Position numbers and translations under genes: made by a program
In this document: piece by piece, positions 1 to 7,299 of the stretch
Position numbering within the stretch: position 1 is the stretch's first letter
Layout of the letters: every line of letters starts with the position of its first letter
The notes under the pieces: generated by a model
Seen by the model: the letters and a program-made list of their open reading frames with translations, nothing else
What the model was told of the DNA's origin: nothing
The model's database searches: none
Source: CAYOEZ01 sp964402955
GTDB taxonomy: Bacteria; Chloroflexota; DTOL01; DAOUCN01
Assembly: GCA_964402955.1 (NCBI GenBank)
Contig: CAYOEZ010000040.1
Coordinates: forward strand, 1 to 25,962
Direction of reading: 5' to 3'
Length of the DNA stretch: 25,962 nucleotides

Positions 1-2
1 GC

Positions 3-848
3 GCAGATGTGTGTTCCATCGATGTGCAACTGGCTAGCCTGTCTGCGGCGGAAGCAGCGAGCGTCGAAGACGTCGCCAACAACGTCATCTTCACCAACAC
101 AGCCGTGCGCATCCACGAGGTGATGACAGACGAGCTTGGCCGATTTCCCTTGCGCAAGCAGCCTGTTGTGAGCGGGATGATACGCATCGTTGAGATTGAG
201 GGCTTCGACTTCTCGCCCTGCGGCGGCACCCATGTGCGTGCGGCGGGCGAGATCGGATTAATCAAGATACGCCGCTGCGAAAAACGCGGCGACACGCAAC
301 GCATCGACTTCTTCTGCGGCAAGCGGGCGCTACTCGACTACCGCTGGAAGAATGACACGGTCAACGCGCTCGCCAATGGGCTGAGCGTGAAGGATCAGGA
401 CCTGCGCGACGCCGTCGAGCGTAGCCTTGCCCAGGCTGACGATGGCTTCAAGCTGCTCGAGGAGACACGCCAGCGCTTGCTCGAACTTGAGTCCCGTGTT
501 TTGATCGCCGAGACGCCGCTACAGGATGGCGTGCGGCTCATCGTGCGCGCCTTCGATGATCGCAGCAGCGAAGACATGCGCCGGCTAGCCATATCGCTGA
601 CCGCAACGCCCGCCACCATCGCTCTGCTCGGATTGGGCGCAGCCGATCGTGCCAGCCTCGTCTTTGCCCGCTCCACCGATCTCCCACAAGACATGAATAC
701 GCTGTTGAAGAGCGCCGCCTCCATGATTGGCGGCCGCGGTGGAGGCACGCCCAGCCTTGCCCAGGGCGGCGGCCCGGGGCTGGCTCAGCTCGACGGCGCA
801 TTAGCCGCCGCGCAGCGCAGCGCGCTGGCAGGCAAGAGCACAGTGTAG
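3..848 (+). CDS. Alanyl-tRNA editing protein (AlaX/DHHA1 type), 5' partial
   Basis: The reading frame is open to the left window edge, so the N-terminus is missing. The visible part begins inside the second-additional-domain (SAD) fold of the AlaRS editing module and carries the zinc-binding CGGTHV motif (nt about 219-236). A helical linker follows, then a C-terminal DHHA1-like domain with the glycine-rich GGRGGG stretch and a second GGG near the end. In this family the protein hydrolyses mischarged Ser-tRNA(Ala) or Gly-tRNA(Ala) in trans. The HxxxH zinc motif should lie upstream of the window. The DHHA1 tail points to the long AlaX form rather than a short AlaX-S. A true AlaRS C-terminus has the same domains and cannot be excluded without the upstream sequence. 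The next gene is 108 nt downstream on the same strand. That gap holds only a small nested palindrome near 873-914. Confidence 0.85.
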   Translation, partial: ADVCSIDVQLASLSAAEAASVEDVANNVIFTNTAVRIHEVMTDELGRFPLRKQPVVSGMIRIVEIEGFDFSPCGGTHVRAAGEIGLIKIRRCEKRGDTQRIDFFCGKRALLDYRWKNDTVNALANGLSVKDQDLRDAVERSLAQADDGFKLLEETRQRLLELESRVLIAETPLQDGVRLIVRAFDDRSSEDMRRLAISLTATPATIALLGLGAADRASLVFARSTDLPQDMNTLLKSAASMIGGRGGGTPSLAQGGGPGLAQLDGALAAAQRSALAGKSTV

Positions 849-956
849 GTAGGATGACAGGCTTCTCGTGAACTGAAAAGCGACCACTGAAGCACTGGAC
901 GCCAGTCGCTGTCCGTTGCTCCGTTCTGCGGTCCATATATATAAGGTGGATGGAAA

Positions 957-1991
957 ATGAAGAACCTCGTACCCCTCGTCAAGGTAACCCGCGGCAATTT
1001 GACCGAATGCACACACCTGGGCGCGCTTGTGGTTGTGGATGCCGACGGCCATTTGCTCTACAGTCTTGGCGATCCCTATTTAGTCACCTACCCACGGTCA
1101 TCAGCCAAGCCCCTGCAAGTAATGCCCTTCATCGAGACCGGCGGCGCCGAACACTTTGGCTTCGATGACCGGCAGGTAGCGATCATGTGCGCGTCGCATT
1201 GCGGTGAGGACTTCCATACCGCCGCCGTGCAGAGCATCCTCGACAAGATCAGGCTGGACAAAGCGGCGCTGATGTGCGGCATTCACCCGCCGATCAACAA
1301 AGCGACGGCAGCCAGGCTGCAAGCAGCAGGTGAAAAGCCGACGACGCTGCACTCCAACTGCTCCGGCAAACACGCCGGCATGCTGGCCATGGCCTGCTTC
1401 CTGGGCGTGCCCTACGAAGGGTACTACAAGCCGGAACACCCCGTCCAGCAGCGCATCCTTGCCCTCTTGAGTGAGTTCAGCAACTACCCGGCGGAAAAGA
1501 TCAGCCTGGCCAGCGACGGCTGCACCGTGCCCACCTTTGGCATGCCGCTCTACAACTTCGCGCTGGGCTTTGCGCGTATCGTCGCAGCCGACGCCTGGTC
1601 GCCCTCACGACAGGCCGCCTGCAAGCGCGTCGTCCACGCCATGCAGACGTACCCAGATCTGGTCAGCGGCACCGATCGTCTGGACACCGATCTGATGCGC
1701 GTCGCTGCAGGTTCGCTGATTGCCAAGGGCGGCGCCGAAGGGTACATGTCGGTCGGCATCTTGCCCAGCCCGGCTTTCCCGCGCGGCGCTGGCATCGCCT
1801 TCAAGGCCATCGACGGTGACGTCACCGGACGCGCCCGGCCCGCCATCACGATCGAGGTGCTGCGCCAGCTTGGCGTTCTCAATGCCAGCCAGATTGCCGC
1901 CCTGGCCAAATACCACACGGCCTCCGTACACAACATGCGCGGTGTCAAAGTCGGCGAGATCAAGGCGAATTTCATCCTGGGGAAATCGTAG
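957..1991 (+). CDS. L-asparaginase, ReAII/thermolabile family (PF06089-type)
   Basis: The 344-aa protein matches the asparaginase II family typified by Rhizobium etli ReAII, which hydrolyses asparagine to aspartate and ammonia and is unrelated to E. coli AnsA/AnsB. Family marks include the N-terminal VTRGNLTEC segment, the RSSAKPLQ motif (about residue 45), the CASHCGED segment with conserved Cys/His, SNCSGKHAGML (about residue 135; nucleophile and Ser-Lys region) and DGCTVPTFG (about residue 190). Length fits the family (330-350 aa). No signal peptide is seen, so it is probably cytoplasmic. The ATG is preceded 7 nt upstream by AAGGTGG. It is followed after 42 nt by a dipeptidase gene, consistent with one operon of amide-bond hydrolases. 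Confidence 0.9.
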   Translation: MKNLVPLVKVTRGNLTECTHLGALVVVDADGHLLYSLGDPYLVTYPRSSAKPLQVMPFIETGGAEHFGFDDRQVAIMCASHCGEDFHTAAVQSILDKIRLDKAALMCGIHPPINKATAARLQAAGEKPTTLHSNCSGKHAGMLAMACFLGVPYEGYYKPEHPVQQRILALLSEFSNYPAEKISLASDGCTVPTFGMPLYNFALGFARIVAADAWSPSRQAACKRVVHAMQTYPDLVSGTDRLDTDLMRVAAGSLIAKGGAEGYMSVGILPSPAFPRGAGIAFKAIDGDVTGRARPAITIEVLRQLGVLNASQIAALAKYHTASVHNMRGVKVGEIKANFILGKS

Positions 1992-2033
1992 ACTAGTCGC
2001 TGGCACGATGACGTCATTTCCGGAGGAAAACGC

Positions 2034-3377
2034 GTGGACTCCTTTGAGAAGTATATCGACAAGAACAAGGATCGTTTCCTGGCTGAACTGATGGACATTC
2101 TGCGCCAGCCAACTGTGTCGGCGCAGAACATTGGCATGAAAGAAACCGCTGCCATGGTCATTGCCCGCCTGGACAAGCTGGGGGCCAGGACGCAGCTTAT
2201 CCCGATCAAAGACGGCTATCCCGTCGTGTTTGCTGAAATCGGCGACGGCCCGCGCACACTGATGATCTACGATCACTATGATGTGCAACCGCCCGAGCCG
2301 CTCGATCTCTGGCATACCCCGCCGTTTGAGCCAACCATTCGCAATGGCAGAATCTATGCCCGCGGCGTGTCCGACAACAAAGGCAACCTCTTCGCTCGCA
2401 TCCAGGCTGTCGAAACCTGGCTGGCCACGCGCGGCCCTTTGCCGCTCAAGATCAAGTTCGTCGTCGAAGGCGAAGAAGAGATCGGCAGCCCCCATCTGAC
2501 GGCGTTTGCCGAGGCCAATCGCGCCTTGCTCAAGGCCGACGGCTGTCTCTGGGAAGCGGGCGGCAAGGACTTGCAGGGGCGATTCCTGCTCACCTTCGGC
2601 TGCAAGGGCATCTGTTACCTTGAGCTACATACGCACGGGGCTAAGAGCGACATGCACTCAGCCAGCGCCGCCATTGTACCTAACCCGGCTTGGCGGCTGG
2701 TGTGGGCGCTCAACACGCTCAAGTCGCCCGACGACCGCATCACCGTCGACGGGCTGATGGATCACGTGCGCGAGCCGCTGCCCAAAGAACGCGCCCTGCT
2801 CAGGGCCATGCCGTTCGATGAGGAAGCGTTCAAGGCCAACTTTGGCATTGATTCGTTTGTGCGCAAACTCTCCGGCTACAAACTGAAGAAGAAGTATCTC
2901 TTCGAGCCAACCTGCACCATCTGCGGCTTCCTGACCGGTTACACCGGGCCGGGATCGAAGACAGTGCTGCCCAATTCAGCGATGGTCAAACTGGACTTCC
3001 GCCTGGTGCCCGACCTGACACCGGAGATCGTTGTCGACCTTCTGCGCAAGCACCTCGATCGCCGCGGCTTCGCTGACGTCAAGATCCAGATGTCCGACGG
3101 CGAAAACCCTGCCATCTCCCCTGTCGATGGCCCTCTGGGCAAAGCCAGCGTGGCCGCCGCCACAAAGGTCTACGGAGCAAAGCCGATCATCCAGCCGGTC
3201 ATGGCCGGCAGCGGCCCCATGTATCCGCTCTGCCAGGCCGCCGGCATCCCCACCACCAGCGGCGGCTGCAGCGATGCGCACTCCAACACGCATGCGCCCA
3301 ACGAGAGCGTCGTGGTGGAGGATTACTTCCAGGAAATCCGTTACATCGGCGAACTGATACGGCTATTCGCCAAGTAA
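2034..3377 (+). CDS. M20-family metallopeptidase (dipeptidase)
   Basis: The 447-aa protein is a classic M20 di-zinc peptidase. The first metal histidine sits in YDHYDVQP (H81), the bridging aspartate in GVSDNKG (D114), and the catalytic and ligand glutamates in VEGEEEIGS (E147/E148). A final metal histidine lies near the C-terminus in THAPNE. The lid/dimerisation domain lies at about residues 195-330. DHYDVQP plus WxxPPFEP resembles the CNDP/PepV-like dipeptidase subgroup, which cleaves small peptides. The start is GTG, with a strong GGAGGA site at 2022-2027 ending 6 nt before it. No signal peptide is visible, so it is probably cytoplasmic. It lies 42 nt after the asparaginase and before a repeat-rich gap and an amidohydrolase. 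Substrate is not predictable from sequence alone. Confidence 0.92.
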   Translation: MDSFEKYIDKNKDRFLAELMDILRQPTVSAQNIGMKETAAMVIARLDKLGARTQLIPIKDGYPVVFAEIGDGPRTLMIYDHYDVQPPEPLDLWHTPPFEPTIRNGRIYARGVSDNKGNLFARIQAVETWLATRGPLPLKIKFVVEGEEEIGSPHLTAFAEANRALLKADGCLWEAGGKDLQGRFLLTFGCKGICYLELHTHGAKSDMHSASAAIVPNPAWRLVWALNTLKSPDDRITVDGLMDHVREPLPKERALLRAMPFDEEAFKANFGIDSFVRKLSGYKLKKKYLFEPTCTICGFLTGYTGPGSKTVLPNSAMVKLDFRLVPDLTPEIVVDLLRKHLDRRGFADVKIQMSDGENPAISPVDGPLGKASVAAATKVYGAKPIIQPVMAGSGPMYPLCQAAGIPTTSGGCSDAHSNTHAPNESVVVEDYFQEIRYIGELIRLFAK

Positions 3378-3397
3378 AGAACATGTTGCAGGCATGA

Positions 3398-3430
3398 TGT
3401 GGAGTGCGACGACTCCTGTCGTCGCGTAAG
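3398..3430 (+). repeat. REP-like palindromic element, copy 1
   Basis: This 33-nt unit contains the perfect palindrome GCGACGAC-TCCT-GTCGTCGC (3406-3425), and it ends in GTAAG. A near-identical copy (one mismatch) begins 73 nt downstream, and an inverted copy follows. It lies 21 nt after the M20 stop codon. GGAGT at its 5' side can also pair with ACTCC inside the palindrome, giving a second, mutually exclusive hairpin. No T-run follows, so it is not a standard intrinsic terminator. Confidence 0.85.
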
Positions 3431-3470
3431 TCAACGTGGCAAGCGCAGATGGCCGATGCAAATCGCCTGC

Positions 3471-3503
3471 TGTGGGGTGCGACGACTCCTGTCGTCGCGT
3501 AAG
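3471..3503 (+). repeat. REP-like palindromic element, copy 2
   Basis: Second direct copy of the 33-nt unit, with G instead of A at unit position 6; its palindrome is at 3479-3498. Together with the inverted copy 7 nt downstream it forms one large stem of more than 25 bp around the spacer CCAAGAA. This paired arrangement of facing units is typical of REP/BIME elements. Confidence 0.85.
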
Positions 3504-3510
3504 CCAAGAA

Positions 3511-3540
3511 CGCGACGACAGGAGTCGTCGCACTCCATAG
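3511..3540 (-). repeat. REP-like palindromic element, inverted copy 3
   Basis: Reverse complement of the unit in copies 1 and 2 (core 3511-3536, identical to copy 1 including GGAGTG). Its palindrome is at 3512-3531. It ends about 30 nt before the amidohydrolase start codon. No transposase (RAYT/TnpA-REP) gene is present in this window. Confidence 0.85.
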
Positions 3541-3570
3541 CGCTCCACGCTGCAACAGCGGACAGACCTT

Positions 3571-5163
3571 ATGACAATCGATCTTGTCCTTCACGACGGC
3601 ATCGTTCACACACTCGCCAGCCCGCAAACGGTCTCGGCCGTGGCCGTGTCTGGCGATACCCTTGTTGCGCTTGGCAGCGATCAGGACATGCGGGCGCTGG
3701 CCGGCACGGCGACGAGGGTCATCGACCTGGGCGGGCGCTGCGTTGTGCCCGGCCTGATCGACGCCCACGTTCACCTGTCGTGGTTCGGGCTGTCACTGCT
3801 GCACGTCAGGCTCGATGGCGCTACGTCTCTGCACGAGTGCGTGCAACGTGTCTCGCACACCCTGGCCGCCGGGCTTCAGCCTGGCCAGTGGCTACGCGGT
3901 TCGGGGTGGAATCACGATGACTGGACACATCCCCGCTTCCCCGACCGGCTTGCCCTCGACAGCGTTGCCCCTGCTAACCCGGTCATCCTGACGCGCAAAG
4001 ACGGGCACTCTATCTGGGTTAACACGCTCGCTCTCACGGTGGCCGGCGTCAGCGCCGCAACCGAGGACCCGGCCGGCGGTACGATCGATCGCGACCCGGC
4101 GACAGGCGAACCGACAGGCATCCTGCGTGAAAACGCCATGCAGCTTGTGGAGCGCATGGTACCCCGGCCTGGCCCCGCGGAGCTCGAGCAGGCTCTCTTG
4201 CTGGCACAGGAACAGGCGCTGGCTACCGGACTGACGGGCGTGCACACGATGGAAGGTCCCGACGTCTTTGCCGCGCTGCAGCGTCTGGATACGCAAGGGA
4301 AGCTCGTCCTGCGCGTGTGCCAGGCGATCGCCAAAGACCATCTCGACGAGGCCATTGGCCTTGGCCTGCGCAGCGGGTTCGGCAACAACCGCCTGCGTAT
4401 CGGCGGGGTCAAGCTCTTTGCCGACGGCAGCCTCGGTTCAGCCACAGCAGCCCTGCTCGATGACTACGCGGGCGCGCCGGGCCAGCGCGGCGTCGTCACG
4501 CTGCCCAAAGAGGAAATGAGAGCACTCGTGCGCAGGGCCAGCGCGGCCGGTATTGCGCCGGTTATCCACGCCATCGGCGACCGCGCGAACCGCGATGTCT
4601 TGGACGTCTTTGAGGAAGCCCTCTCTGCGGGAGTGTCTCCAGAGCTGCGCTTTCGCATCGAGCATGTGCAGCTCTTGCACCCCGACGACATCGCGCGTTT
4701 TGCCAGGCTGGGCGTCATCGCCTCGATGCAACCGACCCACTGCACGTCGGATCGCTACATGGCGATGCGGCTGTGGGGCGAGCGCAGCCGCTACGCATAC
4801 GCCTGGCGCAGCTTGCTGCAAAGCGGAGCTGCGTTGGCTTTCGGTTCCGACTGCCCGGTGGAGACGATCAGCCCGTTGGCCGGCATCCATGCCGCCGCCA
4901 CACGCCAGCGCGCCGCTGAGCCAAACAGTCCGCCCTGGTATGCGCAAGAATGTCTTGCGCCTGAGGATGCTTTGCGCGCCTTCACGCTGGGAGCGGCCTA
5001 TGCATCGGGCGAGGAGCGTATCAAGGGATCCCTGGCGCCCGGCAAACTGGCGGACATGACCGTCCTATCCAGAGACATTCTGGCGATTCGACCGCAGGAG
5101 ATCGTGTCGTGCGCGGTTGATATGACCATCGCCGGCGGCCAGATCGCCTTTTCTCAGATCTAG
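3571..5163 (+). CDS. YtcJ-like metal-dependent amidohydrolase (Amidohydro_3)
   Basis: The 530-aa protein belongs to the YtcJ group of the amidohydrolase superfamily, TIM-barrel metal-dependent hydrolases. An N-terminal beta-sandwich piece leads to VVPGLIDAHVH, whose H66 and H68 are metal ligands. Later motifs are GGVKLFADGSLGS, VIHAIGDRAN, FRIEHVQLL and FGSDCPVETISPL, the last carrying the catalytic Asp. A C-terminal LAPGKLADMTVL sandwich closes the fold. Length fits the family (520-560 aa). Members hydrolyse C-N bonds of amides or cyclic amides, but the substrate is unknown. No strong Shine-Dalgarno precedes the ATG. The gene is separated from the M20 peptidase by 193 nt of REP-like palindromes, so it may be transcribed or stabilised separately. 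LysE follows after 75 nt. Confidence 0.9.
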   Translation: MTIDLVLHDGIVHTLASPQTVSAVAVSGDTLVALGSDQDMRALAGTATRVIDLGGRCVVPGLIDAHVHLSWFGLSLLHVRLDGATSLHECVQRVSHTLAAGLQPGQWLRGSGWNHDDWTHPRFPDRLALDSVAPANPVILTRKDGHSIWVNTLALTVAGVSAATEDPAGGTIDRDPATGEPTGILRENAMQLVERMVPRPGPAELEQALLLAQEQALATGLTGVHTMEGPDVFAALQRLDTQGKLVLRVCQAIAKDHLDEAIGLGLRSGFGNNRLRIGGVKLFADGSLGSATAALLDDYAGAPGQRGVVTLPKEEMRALVRRASAAGIAPVIHAIGDRANRDVLDVFEEALSAGVSPELRFRIEHVQLLHPDDIARFARLGVIASMQPTHCTSDRYMAMRLWGERSRYAYAWRSLLQSGAALAFGSDCPVETISPLAGIHAAATRQRAAEPNSPPWYAQECLAPEDALRAFTLGAAYASGEERIKGSLAPGKLADMTVLSRDILAIRPQEIVSCAVDMTIAGGQIAFSQI

Positions 5164-5238
5164 CGAATCCCCACCATATCCTGGCCAGACGTCCGAATGC
5201 AACGACCTTCAGACGTCTTTACGTAGGGAGGGAGCACC

Positions 5239-5895
5239 ATGCTAGCATTGCTGTCGCTGGCTGCATCTGCCTTCGTGGTTGGCCTCTCGGGCGCACTGGC
5301 GCCAGGCCCACTGACGGCGATGACGATTGCCGAGAGCGCCCGCCGTGGCTTCCGCGCCGGGCCGCTCCTTACGCTTGGCCATGCCATCGTCGAAATGGCG
5401 ATCGTCATCGCCCTGGCCGTCGGCCTCAATCGCTTCTTCCAGCTTCCTCTCGTTGCGGGATTGATCGCACTCGTGGGCGGGATAGTGCTGCTGTGGATGG
5501 GGAGCAGCATCGCCTGGGCGGCCTGGCAGGGGCGCATGCGGCTGGCAGAGCGCGGCGAGGCCGCGCCGCCGGTTGCCGCCGCACACGATGTGAAGACGGG
5601 TATGCTAGTGACCATCGCCAACCCATATTGGGTTCTATGGTGGGCAACTGTGGGCGCGACCTACGTGGTGCTGGCGCTCGGATGGGGCGTAGCGGGGTTG
5701 ATCGTCTTCTTTCTTGGTCACATCATGGCGGACTTGAGTTGGAACTCGCTGCTCGCCTTTGCCGTCTCATCAGGCCGGCGCGTCATCAGCGATCGCGTCT
5801 ACCGGGGGGCGTTGATCTTTTGCGGCGTGTTCCTCGTGTTCATGGGCATCACGTTTGCTGTCGCAGGCGTGGGCCTCCTGCGCTCTGTGAGTTAG
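5239..5895 (+). CDS. LysE-family amino-acid exporter
   Basis: The 218-aa integral membrane protein shows the LysE/RhtB pattern: an N-terminal hydrophobic helix with GLSGALAPGPLTAMT, a second motif block around RRGFRAGPLLTLGHAIVE, a cytoplasmic loop at about residues 95-115, then IANPYWVLWWATVGATY and three C-terminal helices, giving about six membrane segments. The family exports amino acids and derivatives using the proton gradient. AGGGAGGGAG ends 3-4 nt before the ATG. Downstream of three amide-bond hydrolases, export of liberated amino acids or detoxification is a reasonable inference, but the cargo is not determined. It converges on the minus-strand racemase-like gene. A hairpin with six Ts at 6041-6060 is its likely terminator. 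Confidence 0.9.
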   Translation: MLALLSLAASAFVVGLSGALAPGPLTAMTIAESARRGFRAGPLLTLGHAIVEMAIVIALAVGLNRFFQLPLVAGLIALVGGIVLLWMGSSIAWAAWQGRMRLAERGEAAPPVAAAHDVKTGMLVTIANPYWVLWWATVGATYVVLALGWGVAGLIVFFLGHIMADLSWNSLLAFAVSSGRRVISDRVYRGALIFCGVFLVFMGITFAVAGVGLLRSVS

Positions 5896-5912
5896 ATCGT
5901 AGCCCCTTCACA

Positions 5913-5942
5913 GTTGTAGGTCGACTTTCCATAGTCGACAAC
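5913..5942. repeat. Intergenic hairpin with bulge
   Basis: GTTG + TCGACT on the left pairs with AGTCGA + CAAC on the right: 10 bp, a 4-nt bulge TAGG and the 6-nt loop TTCCAT. It lies 18 nt after the LysE stop codon and has no T-run, so it may be a 3' mRNA stability element rather than a terminator. Confidence 0.55.
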
Positions 5943-5944
5943 CC

Positions 5945-5973
5945 GTTGGGGGCGCAGACAGGCCCCTTGCAAC
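5945..5973. repeat. Second intergenic hairpin with bulge
   Basis: GTTG + GGGGC pairs with GCCCC + CAAC: 9 bp with a TTG bulge and an 8-nt loop. It follows the first hairpin by 2 nt and has the same layout, with GTTG/CAAC closing bases and a bulge. The two may be diverged copies of one element. Confidence 0.5.
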
Positions 5974-6040
5974 CCGAAATGCGGGGTATGGAAACCCGGC
6001 CTTGTATGCGGGACAATTCTGAACAGCTACTAGTACTACT

Positions 6041-6060
6041 ACCGCACTTAGCGGTTTTTT
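6041..6060 (+). terminator. Intrinsic terminator for LysE transcript
   Basis: ACCGC-ACTTA-GCGGT stem-loop running into six Ts on the + strand, in the left arm of the 110-nt foldback and about 145 nt after the LysE stop. The stem is short (5 bp), but the surrounding foldback adds pairing. Confidence 0.65.
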
Positions 6061-6110
6061 GTACTACCTGTTGTATGTTGTCCGCGCTCTGAGATACAAG
6101 ATGTAGTACC

Positions 6111-6127
6111 AAAACCGCTAAGTGCGG
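6111..6127 (-). terminator. Intrinsic terminator for the sugar operon (- strand)
   Basis: Read on the - strand this is CCGC-ACTTA-GCGG followed by four Ts, starting 8 nt after the racemase-like gene's stop codon. It is the mirror copy of the LysE terminator in the same foldback, so both convergent transcripts end inside one element. Confidence 0.6.
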
Positions 6128-6135
6128 CTGTGGTA

Positions 6136-7299
6136 CTAGGCGTAGCGGCCAACAAAGTAGCGCTCCACCGTAGCAGGATCCAATTCAATGCCAAGACCAG
6201 GTCCCTGAGGCACCTCCATAAAACTGTCTTTGTATACGAGAGGCGTCCTGAGGATTTCCTCGCGAATGGGGTTGAGCAGCCGGTTGTACTCGTAGATCAG
6301 TAGGTTGGGTGTGGCTGCGAGCCAATGTAGGGCAGCAGCAATAGCCACCGCGGATCCGACACCGTGTGGCGCCACCGGAAGGTTATGCAATTGGGCGAGT
6401 TCACCAATGCGTTGACACTCAGTGATTCCTCCGGAGCGCGCGATGTTTGGCTGCACCACGTCAACAGCGTTGCGTTCCAACAAGTCACGCACACCGAATC
6501 GGCTGTGTTCGGATTCTCCGGCAGCCACTGGCATCTCAGCTCGTGCCCTCACGAAGGCTAACCCTTCGACGTCCTCGGGAGGCACCGGCTCCTCCAGCCA
6601 ATACGGATTGTAGACCCGCGCTTGTTGGGCCAGCATAAGCGCAGTGCGCGCGTCGTAGCCAGAGTTTACATCGAGCATGATTTTGGTGCCAGGCCCAACT
6701 GCCTTTCTAACTGCAGCCAGGTGAGCCACGTCGCGTGACACGTCCCGCCCAACCTTTAACTTAATTGCCATGAAGCCCTGCGCTTGGAAAGCCAGCGCTG
6801 CCTCGGCAGATTGTTCTGGCTCGGAAAAGAAGGGCACAGGGCTGGCATACACGGGTATCTTGAGTCTGTATGCGCCGCCCAGTAGCTGGTATACTGGCTG
6901 ATCAAGGTACTTACCTTTGATGTCCCACAGCGCCATGTCCACTCCCGAGAGCGCCAGGAGGGCATAGCCGCGCGTATGGCCGCTACCACGGTGGGCGCGG
7001 TACAGAACGTCCCAGATGACACCAGTATCCAGGGGATTGCGCCCCAGGAGGTAAGGGCGAAACACGCGTGCGATGATCGTCGCCGTCACCTCTGGTGCCA
7101 GCATGCCGTGGGCTTCGCCGATTCCTTCCAGACCATTGTCTGTACGAATACGTACAATCGTCGCAGCCTGGCCCAAACGCGGCGTATCAACCTGGTTGGC
7201 CGCTGGGCGCAAAAGGTGTTCTGGCACCTTGTCCATACCGCCAAACATCTTCTCCCATGTCACCGACAACGCTATGGCCTCGACATTCGTGATCTTCAC
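6136..7299 (-). CDS. Mandelate racemase / enolase-superfamily enzyme (acid-sugar dehydratase or racemase type)
   Basis: The 387-aa protein has the enolase-superfamily capping domain followed by the barrel. Catalytic marks are the K180-L-K182 motif, metal ligands D210, E236 (in WLEEPV) and E262 (in GESEH), the D280 and H312 (APHG) dyad, and E337. This set matches the mandelate-racemase subgroup, whose members abstract the proton alpha to a carboxylate, usually dehydrating aldonic or uronic acids. The start is GTG. The preceding AGGAGGAG encodes the last residues of the upstream FAD protein, whose TAG stop shares one base with this GTG, so the two are translationally coupled. It is the last gene of the sugar operon; its stop lies in a foldback terminator. 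The exact substrate cannot be read from sequence. Confidence 0.9.
   Translation of the reverse strand: MKITNVEAIALSVTWEKMFGGMDKVPEHLLRPAANQVDTPRLGQAATIVRIRTDNGLEGIGEAHGMLAPEVTATIIARVFRPYLLGRNPLDTGVIWDVLYRAHRGSGHTRGYALLALSGVDMALWDIKGKYLDQPVYQLLGGAYRLKIPVYASPVPFFSEPEQSAEAALAFQAQGFMAIKLKVGRDVSRDVAHLAAVRKAVGPGTKIMLDVNSGYDARTALMLAQQARVYNPYWLEEPVPPEDVEGLAFVRARAEMPVAAGESEHSRFGVRDLLERNAVDVVQPNIARSGGITECQRIGELAQLHNLPVAPHGVGSAVAIAAALHWLAATPNLLIYEYNRLLNPIREEILRTPLVYKDSFMEVPQGPGLGIELDPATVERYFVGRYA

Larger units (their letters stand above)
6030..6139. repeat. 110-nt foldback (MITE-like) element with 46-47-nt inverted arms
   Basis: Left arm 6030-6076 and right arm 6094-6139 are about 40/47 identical in inverted orientation around a 17-nt loop. 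Both outer ends read CTAG, a palindromic tetranucleotide that could be a target duplication of an IS5-like element, though this is inference. Each arm contains CCGCACTTAGCGG followed by Ts when read inward. The right arm includes the stop codon of the minus-strand racemase-like gene (6136-6138). No open reading frame is inside. It may be a mobile miniature element that became the shared terminator of two convergent genes. Confidence 0.75.

Noticed and set aside
873..914. Nested palindrome between the tRNA-editing and asparaginase genes
   Set aside because: Only a 6-bp outer stem with a long loop and a 5-bp inner stem, with no T-run; too weak to call an attenuator or terminator.
1605..2495. 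Long open frame (296 codons) on the - strand opposite asparaginase and M20 peptidase
   Set aside because: It lies antisense to two clearly recognisable genes, has no family resemblance and is explained by high-G+C codon bias.
3398..3540. CRISPR-like array
   Set aside because: Only three units, one inverted, with unequal spacing and perfect internal palindromes; no cas genes. It fits REP elements, not CRISPR.
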